Source: Actinomycetales bacterium (GTDB lineage Bacteria; Actinomycetota; Actinomycetes; Actinomycetales; BWSM-131). Taken from it: DNA of 15,805 bases. How positions within the stretch are numbered: the first letter of the stretch is position 1; each line of letters begins with the position of its first letter. The notes below the pieces were generated by a model, which ran no database searches, was not told where the DNA came from, and worked only from the letters and a program-made list of their open reading frames with translations. Shown in pieces: positions 6,857 to 13,773 of the stretch. The stretch spans positions 1 to 15,805 of the forward strand of contig JASBSH010000366.1 of assembly GCA_030149025.1 (NCBI GenBank), given 5' to 3'. The position numbers and the translations under genes are program-made.

Positions 6857-8050
6857 TTGTCGAGAGCGAGCAGAGCACGGCGGATCGCCGCTGCGGCGGC
6901 GTTCGGGGGCGGCGGCCTGACGGCCCTGGGCGCGCTCGGGGTCGGCGTGGTCACGGCGGAGGTGAGGCTCGCGCGCCGGCAGATCGGCCAGCCGTTCGGG
7001 TCACACGGCCCGGCTGCGGACGGCCTCTACGGCAGCGGCCCGGGTGACCCCATCGACCTTGTACTGGCGGGCGACTCCAGCGCCGCCGGCCTCGGCTGCG
7101 AGTCCCCGCGCCAAACGCCGGGCGCGATCCTGGCCACCGGCCTCGCCGCCGTCTCCGGACGCCCGGTGCGGCTGACAAACGTCGCCGTCGTCGGCGCGCA
7201 GTCGTCCGGGCTCGCGGCCCAGCTGGACGAGCTCCTGGAGCGGGTGCCGGACCCGGACGTCGCAGTGATCATGGTGGGCGCGAACGACGTGACGCATCGA
7301 GTGAAGCCGCCTGTCGCCGTCCGGGCTCTCGTCTCGGCGGTGACCCGGCTGCGGGAGGCGGGAGCAGAGGTCGTCGTCGGCACTTGCCCCGACCTGGGCA
7401 CGGTCGAACCGATCCCCCAGCCGTTGCGGTGGATCGCCCGCCGCCTCAGCCGGGAAATGGCCGCAGCGCAGACGATCGCCGTGGTCGAGGCCGGCGGGCG
7501 GTCGGTCTCGCTCGGCAACATGCTCGGTCCGGAGTTCGAGGCCAAGCCGCACGTGATGTTCAGCCAGGACCGGTTCCACCCCTCCGCAGCGGGGTACGCG
7601 CGGTGCGCCTCAGCGCTGTTGCCCTCCGTCTGCGCGGTGGCCGGTTACTGGCCGGACGGCGGGGCGGAGCGGGCTCCCGAACGCTGGCGCGGCGAGGGTG
7701 TGGCGCCCGTGGCCAGGGCTGCGGTGGTCGCTGCGGACGAACCGGGCACGGAGGTGGCGGCCACGAAGGTCGGCGGCGACGAACGAGGCCGTCAGGGTCG
7801 TTGGGCGATGCTGCTGCGACGGCGGCGTCAACCGCTGCCGGAGGTGGAGCAGCCGCACGCCGACGGGGCGAGCGAGCCCGACCCCGGGTTGCTCACCGAG
7901 GCGTCCGTTCTGCCCGACGACAGCAACGGTTCGGCGAGCAACGAGGGTTCGGCGAGCAGCGACCGGGCGGCACGCGAACCAGCCGAAGGCACCGGGGCGG
8001 TGACTACGGTCACAGATGCGGCCCCTCGCGCTTCGGCTGCCGACACGTAG
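6857..8050 (+). CDS. Exported or membrane-anchored SGNH/GDSL-type esterase
   Basis: The N-terminus (SRASRARRIAAAAAFGGGG and following) is a basic, then hydrophobic signal or anchor to about residue 34. The hydrolase domain has block I AGDSSAAGLG with nucleophile Ser 74, block III VGAND (140-144), and block V DRFHPSAAGY with the Asp 238/His 241 pair. These are the marks of an SGNH hydrolase acting on ester bonds in lipids or cell-envelope sugars. The last roughly 130 residues are a low-complexity Ala/Glu/Arg/Ser tail without known domain. In M. tuberculosis a homologous exported esterase (Rv1075c) lies between fadA3 and cbs, the same neighbours as here. It is followed after 62 bp by the thiolase gene, so co-transcription is likely. 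Natural substrate unknown. Confidence 0.88.
   Translation: MSRASRARRIAAAAAFGGGGLTALGALGVGVVTAEVRLARRQIGQPFGSHGPAADGLYGSGPGDPIDLVLAGDSSAAGLGCESPRQTPGAILATGLAAVSGRPVRLTNVAVVGAQSSGLAAQLDELLERVPDPDVAVIMVGANDVTHRVKPPVAVRALVSAVTRLREAGAEVVVGTCPDLGTVEPIPQPLRWIARRLSREMAAAQTIAVVEAGGRSVSLGNMLGPEFEAKPHVMFSQDRFHPSAAGYARCASALLPSVCAVAGYWPDGGAERAPERWRGEGVAPVARAAVVAADEPGTEVAATKVGGDERGRQGRWAMLLRRRRQPLPEVEQPHADGASEPDPGLLTEASVLPDDSNGSASNEGSASSDRAAREPAEGTGAVTTVTDAAPRASAADT
7928..7963 (+). repeat. Tandem 18-bp duplication in the SGNH hydrolase tail
   Basis: The 13-mer GGTTCGGCGAGCA occurs at 7928-7940 and again at 7946-7958, with an 18-bp period. The two units encode GSASNE and GSASSD in the low-complexity C-terminal tail. 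Confidence 0.8.
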
Positions 8051-8112
8051 CATCGCGATAAGCCGAGTGGCGAGTCGCCAGCAGAGCGCCACGCATCCCG
8101 AGGAGGACCCTC

Positions 8113-9336
8113 ATGCCCGAGGCCGTCATCGTCTCCACCACCCGAAGCCCCATCGGGCGAGCGTTCAAGGGCTCGTTGAAGGACGTCCGGCCGGACGACC
8201 TGGCCGCAACGATCGTTCAGGCGGCGCTCGACAAGGTGCCGGCGCTGAACCCGGCGGACATCGACGACCTCTACCTCGGCTGTGCTGAGCCGTGGGGCGA
8301 GCACGGCTACAACATGGCCCGGGTCGTGGCGGTCCTCGCGGGGTACGACCACCTGCCAGCCGTGACGGTCAACCGGTTCTGCGCCTCCAGCGTCCAGACG
8401 ACCCGCATGGCCTACCACGCGATCAAGGCGGGCGAGGGCGAGGCGTTCATCTCCGGCGGCGTGGAGATGGTGTCCCGCTACAAGAGCTTCGCCGGCGCCG
8501 GTCTCGGCGACGCCTCCGACCAGAACCCGAAGTTCGACGAGGCGGTGGCCCGCAGCAAGCGCACCGCCGAGAAGAACGAGACCTGGACCGACCCGCGCGA
8601 GCAGGGGCTCCTGCCCGACGTCTACCTGGCCATGGGCCAGACCGCCGAGAACGTGGCGACCCTCACGGGCGTGAGCCGGCAGGCCCAGGACGAGTGGGGC
8701 GTCGAGTCGCAGAACCGGGCCGAGAAGGCGATCGCGGACGGGTTCTTCGCCCGCGAGATCACGCCTGTGACCACTCCCGACGGCAGGGTGGTCGACGCCG
8801 ACGACTCCCCGCGGCCCGGCGTGACCCTTGAGGGGGTGCAGGGTCTGCAGCCGGTGTTCCGCGAGAACGGCATGGTCACCGCCGCCAACTGCTGCCCGCT
8901 CAACGACGGCGCCGCGGCACTCGTCGTGATGAGCGACAGCAAGGCCCGAGACCTCGGCCTCACGCCGCTGGCAAGGGTCGTGTCGACCGCCGCGAGCGCC
9001 CTGTCGCCGGAGATCATGGGCCTCGGCCCGGTGGAGGCGTCCGGCAAGGCGCTCGAGCGCGCCGGCATGACGATCAGCGACATCGACCTGGTCGAGATCA
9101 ACGAGGCGTTCGCGGCGCAGGTGCTGCCGAGCGCGGACGAGCTGGGCATCGACTACGACAAGCTCAACGTGCACGGCGGGGCGATCGCGCTCGGCCACCC
9201 GTTCGGGATGACCGGAGCGCGCATCACCACCACCCTGCTCAACGGCCTGCAGACCCGGGACAAGCAGTTCGGCCTCGAGACCATGTGCGTCGGCGGCGGC
9301 CAGGGCATGGCGATCATCTACGAGCGGCTCAGCTGA
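8113..9336 (+). CDS. Acetyl-CoA C-acetyltransferase (thiolase, FadA type)
   Basis: Catalyses thiolytic cleavage of 3-ketoacyl-CoA or, in reverse, condensation of two acyl-CoA units. The nucleophile Cys 90 is in VNRFCASSVQ. Other family blocks are GGVEMVSR, NCCPLNDGAAALVVMSD, NEAFAAQVL, GGAIALGHPFGMTGAR (His 362) and the C-terminal acid/base Cys 392 in CVGGGQGMA. Length of 407 residues is normal. AGGAGG at 8101-8106 lies 6 nt before the ATG. By neighbourhood it corresponds to mycobacterial fadA3, so a role in fatty-acid beta-oxidation is likely, though biosynthetic thiolases look similar. A strong hairpin terminator follows the stop. Confidence 0.95.
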   Translation: MPEAVIVSTTRSPIGRAFKGSLKDVRPDDLAATIVQAALDKVPALNPADIDDLYLGCAEPWGEHGYNMARVVAVLAGYDHLPAVTVNRFCASSVQTTRMAYHAIKAGEGEAFISGGVEMVSRYKSFAGAGLGDASDQNPKFDEAVARSKRTAEKNETWTDPREQGLLPDVYLAMGQTAENVATLTGVSRQAQDEWGVESQNRAEKAIADGFFAREITPVTTPDGRVVDADDSPRPGVTLEGVQGLQPVFRENGMVTAANCCPLNDGAAALVVMSDSKARDLGLTPLARVVSTAASALSPEIMGLGPVEASGKALERAGMTISDIDLVEINEAFAAQVLPSADELGIDYDKLNVHGGAIALGHPFGMTGARITTTLLNGLQTRDKQFGLETMCVGGGQGMAIIYERLS

Positions 9337-9354
9337 CTCCTGGCCGGGCGACAG

Positions 9355-9392
9355 CGAAAGCCCCCGGCTCGGTCACGGGTCGGGGGCTTTCG
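9355..9392. terminator. Bidirectional hairpin terminator between convergent genes
   Basis: CGAAAGCCCCCG (9355-9366) pairs perfectly with CGGGGGCTTTCG (9381-9392) around a 14-nt loop. CTTT on the right arm gives a short U-run in either direction. It lies between the thiolase stop and the SDR stop and can serve both. Confidence 0.85.
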
Positions 9393-9402
9393 TCGTCCTC
9401 GG

Positions 9403-10167
9403 TCAGAGCTGGATGCCCCGGCTCAGCGCGCCGTCCACCAGCAGGTGCGCCCCGGTGGTGAAGGCGGACACCGGGCTGCTGAGGAAGACAACCGCCCGCG
9501 CCATCTCCTCCGGGGAGCCCATCCGGCCGGTCGGGTTCGCCGCCAGCTGCGACGAGTACAGGTCCGGCATGTTTCGCTCGGCGCCGTGCCAGAAACCGCC
9601 CGGGAAGTACGTGTTCCCCGGCGAGACCACATTGGCCCGCACCCCGCGGCCGCCCGACTGGTACGCCAGGCCTTTCATGTAGCCGAGGATCGCCGTCTTC
9701 ATGGTCGCGTACGGGCCCGCGGCGAAGTCGGCCTCGCGCCCGGACACGCTGGAGATCGCCACGATCGACCCGTGCCCGCTGGCCTCCAGGTGTGGCAACG
9801 CCGCCTTGGCGAGCCGGACGGTGTGCATGAGGTCGGTCTCGAAGCCCGTGTACCAGTTCTCCTCGGTGTCCGGGACGGCGATGGCACTGACGTTGGCGAC
9901 GACCGCGTCCAACCCGCCCATGCGGGCCGCCGCCGCCTCCACCCAGGCCACCAGTCCGGGACCGTCGGCGACGTCCAGCCGGACGCCGGTCGCCCGGCCG
10001 CTGCCCCGGCCGGCCAGCGCCTTCTCGGTCGCCTCGATCTCGCCCGCGTCGCGAGCGCAGAACTCCACGACGGCGCCCTCGTCGGCGAACGCCTCGACGA
10101 TCGCCCGGCCGATGCCGCGGGTGCCCCCGGTGACGAGCACGCGGGAGCCGGTGAGCTGCAGGTCCAT
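9403..10167 (-). CDS. SDR-family NAD(P)-dependent oxidoreductase
   Basis: A 254-residue classical short-chain dehydrogenase/reductase. The Rossmann glycine motif is TGGTRGIG (13-20), LDV (64-66) binds adenine, and the catalytic residues are Ser 140 (AISSVSG), Tyr 153 and Lys 157 (YATMK). The usual NAG after strand 4 reads ANVSA. A normal SDR C-terminus (PTGRMGSPEEMARAVVFLSS, then LLVDGALSRGIQL) is present. Substrate cannot be told. The ATG at 10167 is chosen because GGGAG lies 6 nt upstream and the Rossmann strand starts at residue 9; the same frame stays open to 10833 but only as antisense shadow of the amidase. It begins 23 bp after the amidase stop, so the two form an operon. Confidence 0.92.
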   Translation of the reverse strand: MDLQLTGSRVLVTGGTRGIGRAIVEAFADEGAVVEFCARDAGEIEATEKALAGRGSGRATGVRLDVADGPGLVAWVEAAAARMGGLDAVVANVSAIAVPDTEENWYTGFETDLMHTVRLAKAALPHLEASGHGSIVAISSVSGREADFAAGPYATMKTAILGYMKGLAYQSGGRGVRANVVSPGNTYFPGGFWHGAERNMPDLYSSQLAANPTGRMGSPEEMARAVVFLSSPVSAFTTGAHLLVDGALSRGIQL

Positions 10168-10190
10168 GGGGTGCTCCCGGTTCTCGAGGG

Positions 10191-11192
10191 TCACAGCAGC
10201 GACGCGGCGCGCCGCCGGAGCTCTTCGTGCAACCCGCCGAACGCCGTGGCCGGGGGCAGCAGTGCCTTGGCGACCTTGACGACGGCGCTGTAGTTGGCGT
10301 CGCACACGTTGGCGATCGGCGACTCGGACACCTGCGACAGCAGCTGGTAGCCGTCCATGGGCGAGAGCCCGTACAGCTCGCCGAGCCAGCGGACCATCTC
10401 GACGGCGCCGATCCGCCAGGCGTCCTCCAGCGGGCGACTCGAGCCCACGGCCATCCACGAGGCGTCGTCCTCGATCCGCGGCCAGAGCGGGGCGCCGCCC
10501 TTGATCAGCTCCACGACCAGGGTCGTGGTCATGGCGCCCTCGACCGCCGTGCCGCAGGCCTCCCCTTCGCCCTGGCGGTAGTGGCCGTCGCCGACGGAGA
10601 ACAGCGCGCCCTCGACGTTGACGCCCAGGTAGCAGGTGGAGCCGGCGCGCATCTGCGGGGTGTCCATGTTGCCGCCGAACCGCTCGGGCACCAGCGAGCT
10701 GCGCACCTCGCCGCCGGGCGGCGCGACCCCGACGGTGCCGAGCATCGGCTCGATCGGCAGCTCGACGCGCAGGTCGACCGACGTGGCGACGAAGCCGACG
10801 GTGTTCCGTGCCCGGTCCACCTCGTAGATCCACGTCTTGTCGGGCAGCGGCTCCTGCAGGGTGGCGACGCGGTCGGTGCTCGTCAGCCCGCCGAAGAAGG
10901 GGATCGCCGCGGAGGCGCCCCAGTCACGCGCCGGTTCGAGGGCGACGAAGTGCAGCGCGAGGGTGTCGCCGGGCTCGGCTCCCTCGACGTAGAACGGCCC
11001 GGTCTGCGGATTGACGAACCGGAGGTCGACCTTCTCGCTGGAGAGGTCCTTGGTCGACTGCAGGGCGCCGTTGAACGCGTCCTCCGACCACAGCCGCAGC
11101 GCCGTGCCGGGCCGGACACGGGCGAGCGGAACGACGCCGCCGAAAGTGAACGCGTACTGCTCGAACGTGGGCACGACCTCGACGACGTCCAT
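10191..11192 (-). CDS. Acetamidase/formamidase family protein
   Basis: Members hydrolyse short amides such as formamide or acetamide to the acid and ammonia; cytoplasmic. Visible family signatures are RFGGNMD (171-177), GVNVEGALFSVGDGHYRQGEGE (190-211, with the conserved GDGH) and CGTAVEG just after. Length of 333 residues is in the normal range for short members of the family. ATG 11192 has AGGA about 6 nt upstream. It is first gene of a probable operon with the SDR downstream, which might act on an aldehyde or alcohol related to the amide substrate, but this is inference. The promoter would lie in the short interval between this gene and the IS. Confidence 0.93.
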   Translation of the reverse strand: MDVVEVVPTFEQYAFTFGGVVPLARVRPGTALRLWSEDAFNGALQSTKDLSSEKVDLRFVNPQTGPFYVEGAEPGDTLALHFVALEPARDWGASAAIPFFGGLTSTDRVATLQEPLPDKTWIYEVDRARNTVGFVATSVDLRVELPIEPMLGTVGVAPPGGEVRSSLVPERFGGNMDTPQMRAGSTCYLGVNVEGALFSVGDGHYRQGEGEACGTAVEGAMTTTLVVELIKGGAPLWPRIEDDASWMAVGSSRPLEDAWRIGAVEMVRWLGELYGLSPMDGYQLLSQVSESPIANVCDANYSAVVKVAKALLPPATAFGGLHEELRRRAASLL

Positions 11193-11365
11193 GGCGCATC
11201 CTAGGAGGGTGGTGCCAAACGGGCATCAGCGGGGACGTCGCCGGCACGTGAGGCGGGGCCATGGCCCGAGGCCATCCCGATCCGGGGCCGCGACCGGTCG
11301 AAGACGCCGGGGTGTCGGGGGCCGTTTCGGGGCCGGAGGAGGCTCTCAGGGGCCGAATTCGGCTG
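11193..11365. other. Upstream region of the amidase-SDR operon, up to the IS
   Basis: No gene seen. It must contain the amidase promoter on the minus strand unless the IS displaced it. It has a perfect 12-bp palindrome GGGCCATGGCCC (11256-11267) overlapping a second dyad, ATGGCC-CGA-GGCCAT (11261-11275), a possible operator. Confidence 0.45.
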
Positions 11366-13183
11366 CTGGGCGGCGCGATCCGGTCCCCAGCCTCCCTCCT
11401 CAAGCGGTGGCAACGGTCCACCCCCGTCCGGGGACGTGGACCACGTCAAGGACCGCGAGCCGGGCCAGGTTGACCGCCGCGGCGAGCAGCGCGAAGTCGG
11501 CGGCGACCTTGCTCAGGCCGCGCACCCGGGCTCGTCGCCCGCCGTGCTTGCGGCGCATCAGGTGGCCGATCTTGCGTTCCACCTTCGGGCGGGTCGCCCG
11601 ATAGTCGGCGACCCAGTCCGGATGGGCCTGCCGGGCCCGTGCCGCGGCCAGCTGCTCCTCGTGGGCGCCGACGGTGATGGCGCGCCCGGCCTTGGCGGTG
11701 GTGCACCGCTGACGCAGCGGGCAGCCCGCGCACACCGGGCCGAAGGTGGCGGTCCCGGCGCCCTGGGTGCCGCGCCGGATCGGCGCGGTGTGCCCGGCCG
11801 GGCAGGTCACGCTGTCCTGCTGCAGGTCGATCGTGAACTCGGACTTGGCGAACCGGCCACCGGTGTTGACCGGCTGTTGGGTCTTGCACTTGGACTCGAT
11901 CCCGGCCCGCTCGAGCCGGTCGTGAAACGCCCCCGTGCCGTACGCGTTGTCCCCATACACGGCAGCGGGTTTCGCCTCGTCGGCCTCACCCGTGCCGTCG
12001 GCGCCGCCGACGGGCCTGTCGGCCGCCTCAGGCTCGCCCACCGGCCCGGTCTCGCGGTCCTCGCCGGCCGTCACGTCGCCGGCCGTGATGTCCTCGGCCG
12101 GGCCGTCGTTCGCCGGGTCGGCGGTGGGTTGCTCATCGAGCAGGTCGCCGATCAGTTCCTCTGCGACGGACGCGTCGCCGGCGTTGCCGGCGGTGGCCGT
12201 GGTGGCGGTGATGATCTCGCTGTCCGGGTCGATCCCGGCGTGCCCCTTGTACCCGTCGAACCCGCGCGCGGCGGTCTTGTGCCCGTGCCGGGCCTGCGGG
12301 TCGACCGTGGAGATCACCCGGTCCTTCGCGACCCGCCGCGCGATCCGGAACACCCCGTCCTCGCCGGCCTCCAGGTCCTGACCGAGCACCGTGGCCAACA
12401 GTTCCCCGGCCGCGGTCACCGGATCGGTCAGCTCCTGCCCGTCCAGGGCGGCCAGCACCGCTCTGCCGTCCTTGGCCAGCGCGTCGACCAGGGCCTCCCG
12501 GGCCGCGGCGTCGTCCCAATCACAGACCGGCTTGCCCGCACCGGCGTAGTCGTCCTGGCGGGTCAGCACCGCCCGCAGCTGCGCTTCCAGGACGGCGTCC
12601 GCGGCCCGCAGCACACCCCGGATCGCCGAGCGGACCAGGGTGACGGTGTCCATCGTGGCCACCGCGTCATAGATCGGTGTGGAGTCCAGCACCCGCTTGC
12701 GCCCGACCAGCCCCGCCGCCTTGGCGACCTCCAGCACGGCCTGAAAGATCCGGTCCGGGCGTGCCGAGCGCGCCAACCTCGCGCGCATGTCCACCAACAC
12801 CGTGTGCACGAACCCCGGATAGTCAAAGTCCAGCCCGCCCGCCGCGTACTTCCAGCGCGCGTCGAAGCAGAACCGGTCCACCGCCTCCCGATCGCTGCAG
12901 CCCTCGATGCGCTGCAGCACCATCACCACCGCCACGATCATCGGCGGCACCGACCGGCGCCCCACGTCGGTGAACAGGTCCGCGAACATCTCGTCCGGGA
13001 ACAACCGGTGACACTCCCGATGCAGCAACCCGTAGATCGAGTCCGGTGCCACCCGCGGCTCACAGAACCCAACCGTGGACCGGAACAGGTCCGCCTGCCT
13101 CGGGGCCAGCCCCAACGTCACGACTCACCCCGCCAGCAAGACCCTTGGCTCATAAGGAGATTCTCCCGGACCGCGCCTCCAAG
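11366..13183 (-). mobile_element. IS1182-family insertion sequence (ends tentative)
   Basis: One intact transposase gene fills the element. Possible terminal inverted repeats are CTGGGCGGCGCGATCCGG at 11366-11383 and the complement of CTTGGAGGCGCGGTCCGG at 13166-13183, matching at 15 of 18 positions. That gives about 1.8 kb, a normal size for this family. I see no target-site duplication at these borders, and GC-rich sequence makes chance matches possible, so the borders are provisional. Confidence 0.5.
11400..13121 (-). CDS. IS1182-family DDE transposase
   Basis: A 573-residue transposase that cuts and joins element ends. The N-terminal DUF772-like domain (about 40-115) contains PPMIVAVVMVLQRIEGCSDREAVDR and the FDARWKYAAG block. 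The DDE residues are probably Asp 146 (VLDSTP), Asp 391 (YGDNAYG) and Glu 515 (KVERKIGHL). A zinc-knuckle pattern (Cys 440 and CAGCPLRQRC at 464-473) lies before the last catalytic residue, as usual for this family. No frameshift or stop interrupts it, so it may be active. Unusual is an acidic, low-complexity insert at about 327-385 (ITAGDVTAGED and similar) between the second strand region and Asp 391. GTG 13121 is preceded by GGGGTGAG close to the start. Confidence 0.95.
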   Translation of the reverse strand: MTLGLAPRQADLFRSTVGFCEPRVAPDSIYGLLHRECHRLFPDEMFADLFTDVGRRSVPPMIVAVVMVLQRIEGCSDREAVDRFCFDARWKYAAGGLDFDYPGFVHTVLVDMRARLARSARPDRIFQAVLEVAKAAGLVGRKRVLDSTPIYDAVATMDTVTLVRSAIRGVLRAADAVLEAQLRAVLTRQDDYAGAGKPVCDWDDAAAREALVDALAKDGRAVLAALDGQELTDPVTAAGELLATVLGQDLEAGEDGVFRIARRVAKDRVISTVDPQARHGHKTAARGFDGYKGHAGIDPDSEIITATTATAGNAGDASVAEELIGDLLDEQPTADPANDGPAEDITAGDVTAGEDRETGPVGEPEAADRPVGGADGTGEADEAKPAAVYGDNAYGTGAFHDRLERAGIESKCKTQQPVNTGGRFAKSEFTIDLQQDSVTCPAGHTAPIRRGTQGAGTATFGPVCAGCPLRQRCTTAKAGRAITVGAHEEQLAAARARQAHPDWVADYRATRPKVERKIGHLMRRKHGGRRARVRGLSKVAADFALLAAAVNLARLAVLDVVHVPGRGWTVATA

Positions 13184-13203
13184 ACCCGGGACCGCCACGC
13201 CCG

Positions 13204-13232
13204 AAAAACACCACCCACCTAGACCGGGTGGG
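13204..13232 (-). terminator. Intrinsic terminator of the signal-peptide ORF
   Basis: On the minus strand CCACCC can pair with GGGTGG (or CCCACC with GGTGGG) around the TAG stop, followed within a few nt by TTTTT (13208-13204). This is the best U-tract terminator in the right half of the window. Confidence 0.55.
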
Positions 13233-13341
13233 CAAAGGCCAGCGTCGGTGAGCTGACGACTGCCCAGAACATGGCGGGCGCGACGGCCAAGAGCAGTGCG
13301 ACCGGCTTCGGCGATCGTCGCGCGACAACAGTGCGCAACAT
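13219..13341 (-). CDS. Orphan 40-residue signal-peptide ORF (small or truncated secreted protein)
   Basis: Starting at ATG 13341 the minus strand encodes a classical Sec signal peptide. It has a basic N-region with two adjacent arginines and a lysine, a hydrophobic core KPVALLLAVAPAMFWAVV, and a cleavage-like SSPTLAFA before the last residues HPV and a TAG stop. AGGGGG lies about 9 nt upstream. Only three residues would remain after cleavage, so either the gene is a broken remnant of a longer secreted protein, or the peptide itself or its translation is what matters. A terminator overlaps the stop codon, which argues that the transcription unit ends here. It lies directly between the IS and the gene-free stretch. 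No homologue recognised. Confidence 0.5.
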   Translation of the reverse strand: MLRTVVARRSPKPVALLLAVAPAMFWAVVSSPTLAFAHPV

Positions 13342-13765
13342 GGGTGAAGGCCCCCTGGCTCTACAACGTCGAGGCGGGTCTCACCACGAGCTCCCCAGGA
13401 CTTGCAGCCCAGGAGCCGGAGGTGACCGAATGTAGTCGTGGATCGTCGCTTCCTCGCTGGTCATGGCATTCAAATGACTCTCGGGAGCCTGCAACAGGCA
13501 TCTGCAGGGGATCTCCAGGCTTCCCGGCGCCTGAATGTGACGAGATGTCCGTTGTGGGCACGAATGCCCCGATGCGCACGCGTAAAGATCGCCCATTCGG
13601 CCAATCACCCACATGCGGCACACGTGAGCCGCCGCTCCCGTTCCCACGAGGAACGGGGACGCCGGGGGGCCGCGTTTCGCAGCCTGCCGGCGTCCCGCTT
13701 CCGGTCACGGAGGCAGGGTGTCCGTCACGGGAGTACAGGCAGACGAGCCGGTTCTCCGCTTCGCG
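13342..13765. other. Gene-free, lower-GC, hairpin-rich stretch
   Basis: No ORF here has convincing coding character: minus-strand ORFs at 13361-13786 and 13381-13647 give low-complexity or cysteine/histidine-scattered proteins without family features. Counting by hand, 13441-13500 is 57 % GC and 13561-13620 is 62 %, against 73 % for 14041-14100 in prfB. Several short hairpins lie at 13487-13499 (GCCTG-CAA-CAGGC), 13516-13533, 13637-13657 and 13656-13696. It may be a long 5' leader for the minus-strand signal-peptide ORF, an unrecognised small RNA, or the decayed remains of a gene. Confidence 0.5.
13637..13696. repeat. Two adjoining perfect hairpins
   Basis: CCCGTTCC / GGAACGGG (13637-13644 and 13650-13657) forms an 8-bp stem with a 5-nt loop. 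GGGACGCCGG / CCGGCGTCCC (13656-13665 and 13687-13696) forms a 10-bp stem with a 21-nt loop. They share two bases and therefore may be alternative structures. Neither is followed by a U-run. Confidence 0.65.
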
Positions 13766-13771
13766 TACCCT
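13766..13771 (+). promoter_or_regulatory. Candidate -10 box giving leaderless prfB mRNA
   Basis: TACCCT fits TANNNT and lies 2 nt before ATG 13774 and 8 nt before the in-frame GTG 13780. Transcription starting about 7-9 nt downstream would give an mRNA beginning at that GTG. No Shine-Dalgarno site is present upstream. A clear -35 is lacking. Confidence 0.4.
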
Positions 13772-13773
13772 GA

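Noticed and set aside
9403..10833. Extending the SDR gene to a 476-residue protein
   Set aside because: The extra N-terminus is out-of-frame amidase sequence, rich in Arg/Gly; a good ribosome site and the Rossmann strand fix the start at 10167.
11336..11362. Alternative IS left end around GGAGGAGGCTCTCAGGGGCC
   Set aside because: It matches the right side (GGGAGAATCTCCTTATGAGCC) only with gaps; the 15/18 pair at 11366/13183 is better.
11436..13256. 606-residue plus-strand ORF
   Set aside because: Antisense to the whole IS1182 transposase, with no family features.
13637..13696. Actinobacterial 6C RNA
   Set aside because: One C6 run occurs on the minus strand, but it sits partly in a stem and the second C-rich loop is missing.
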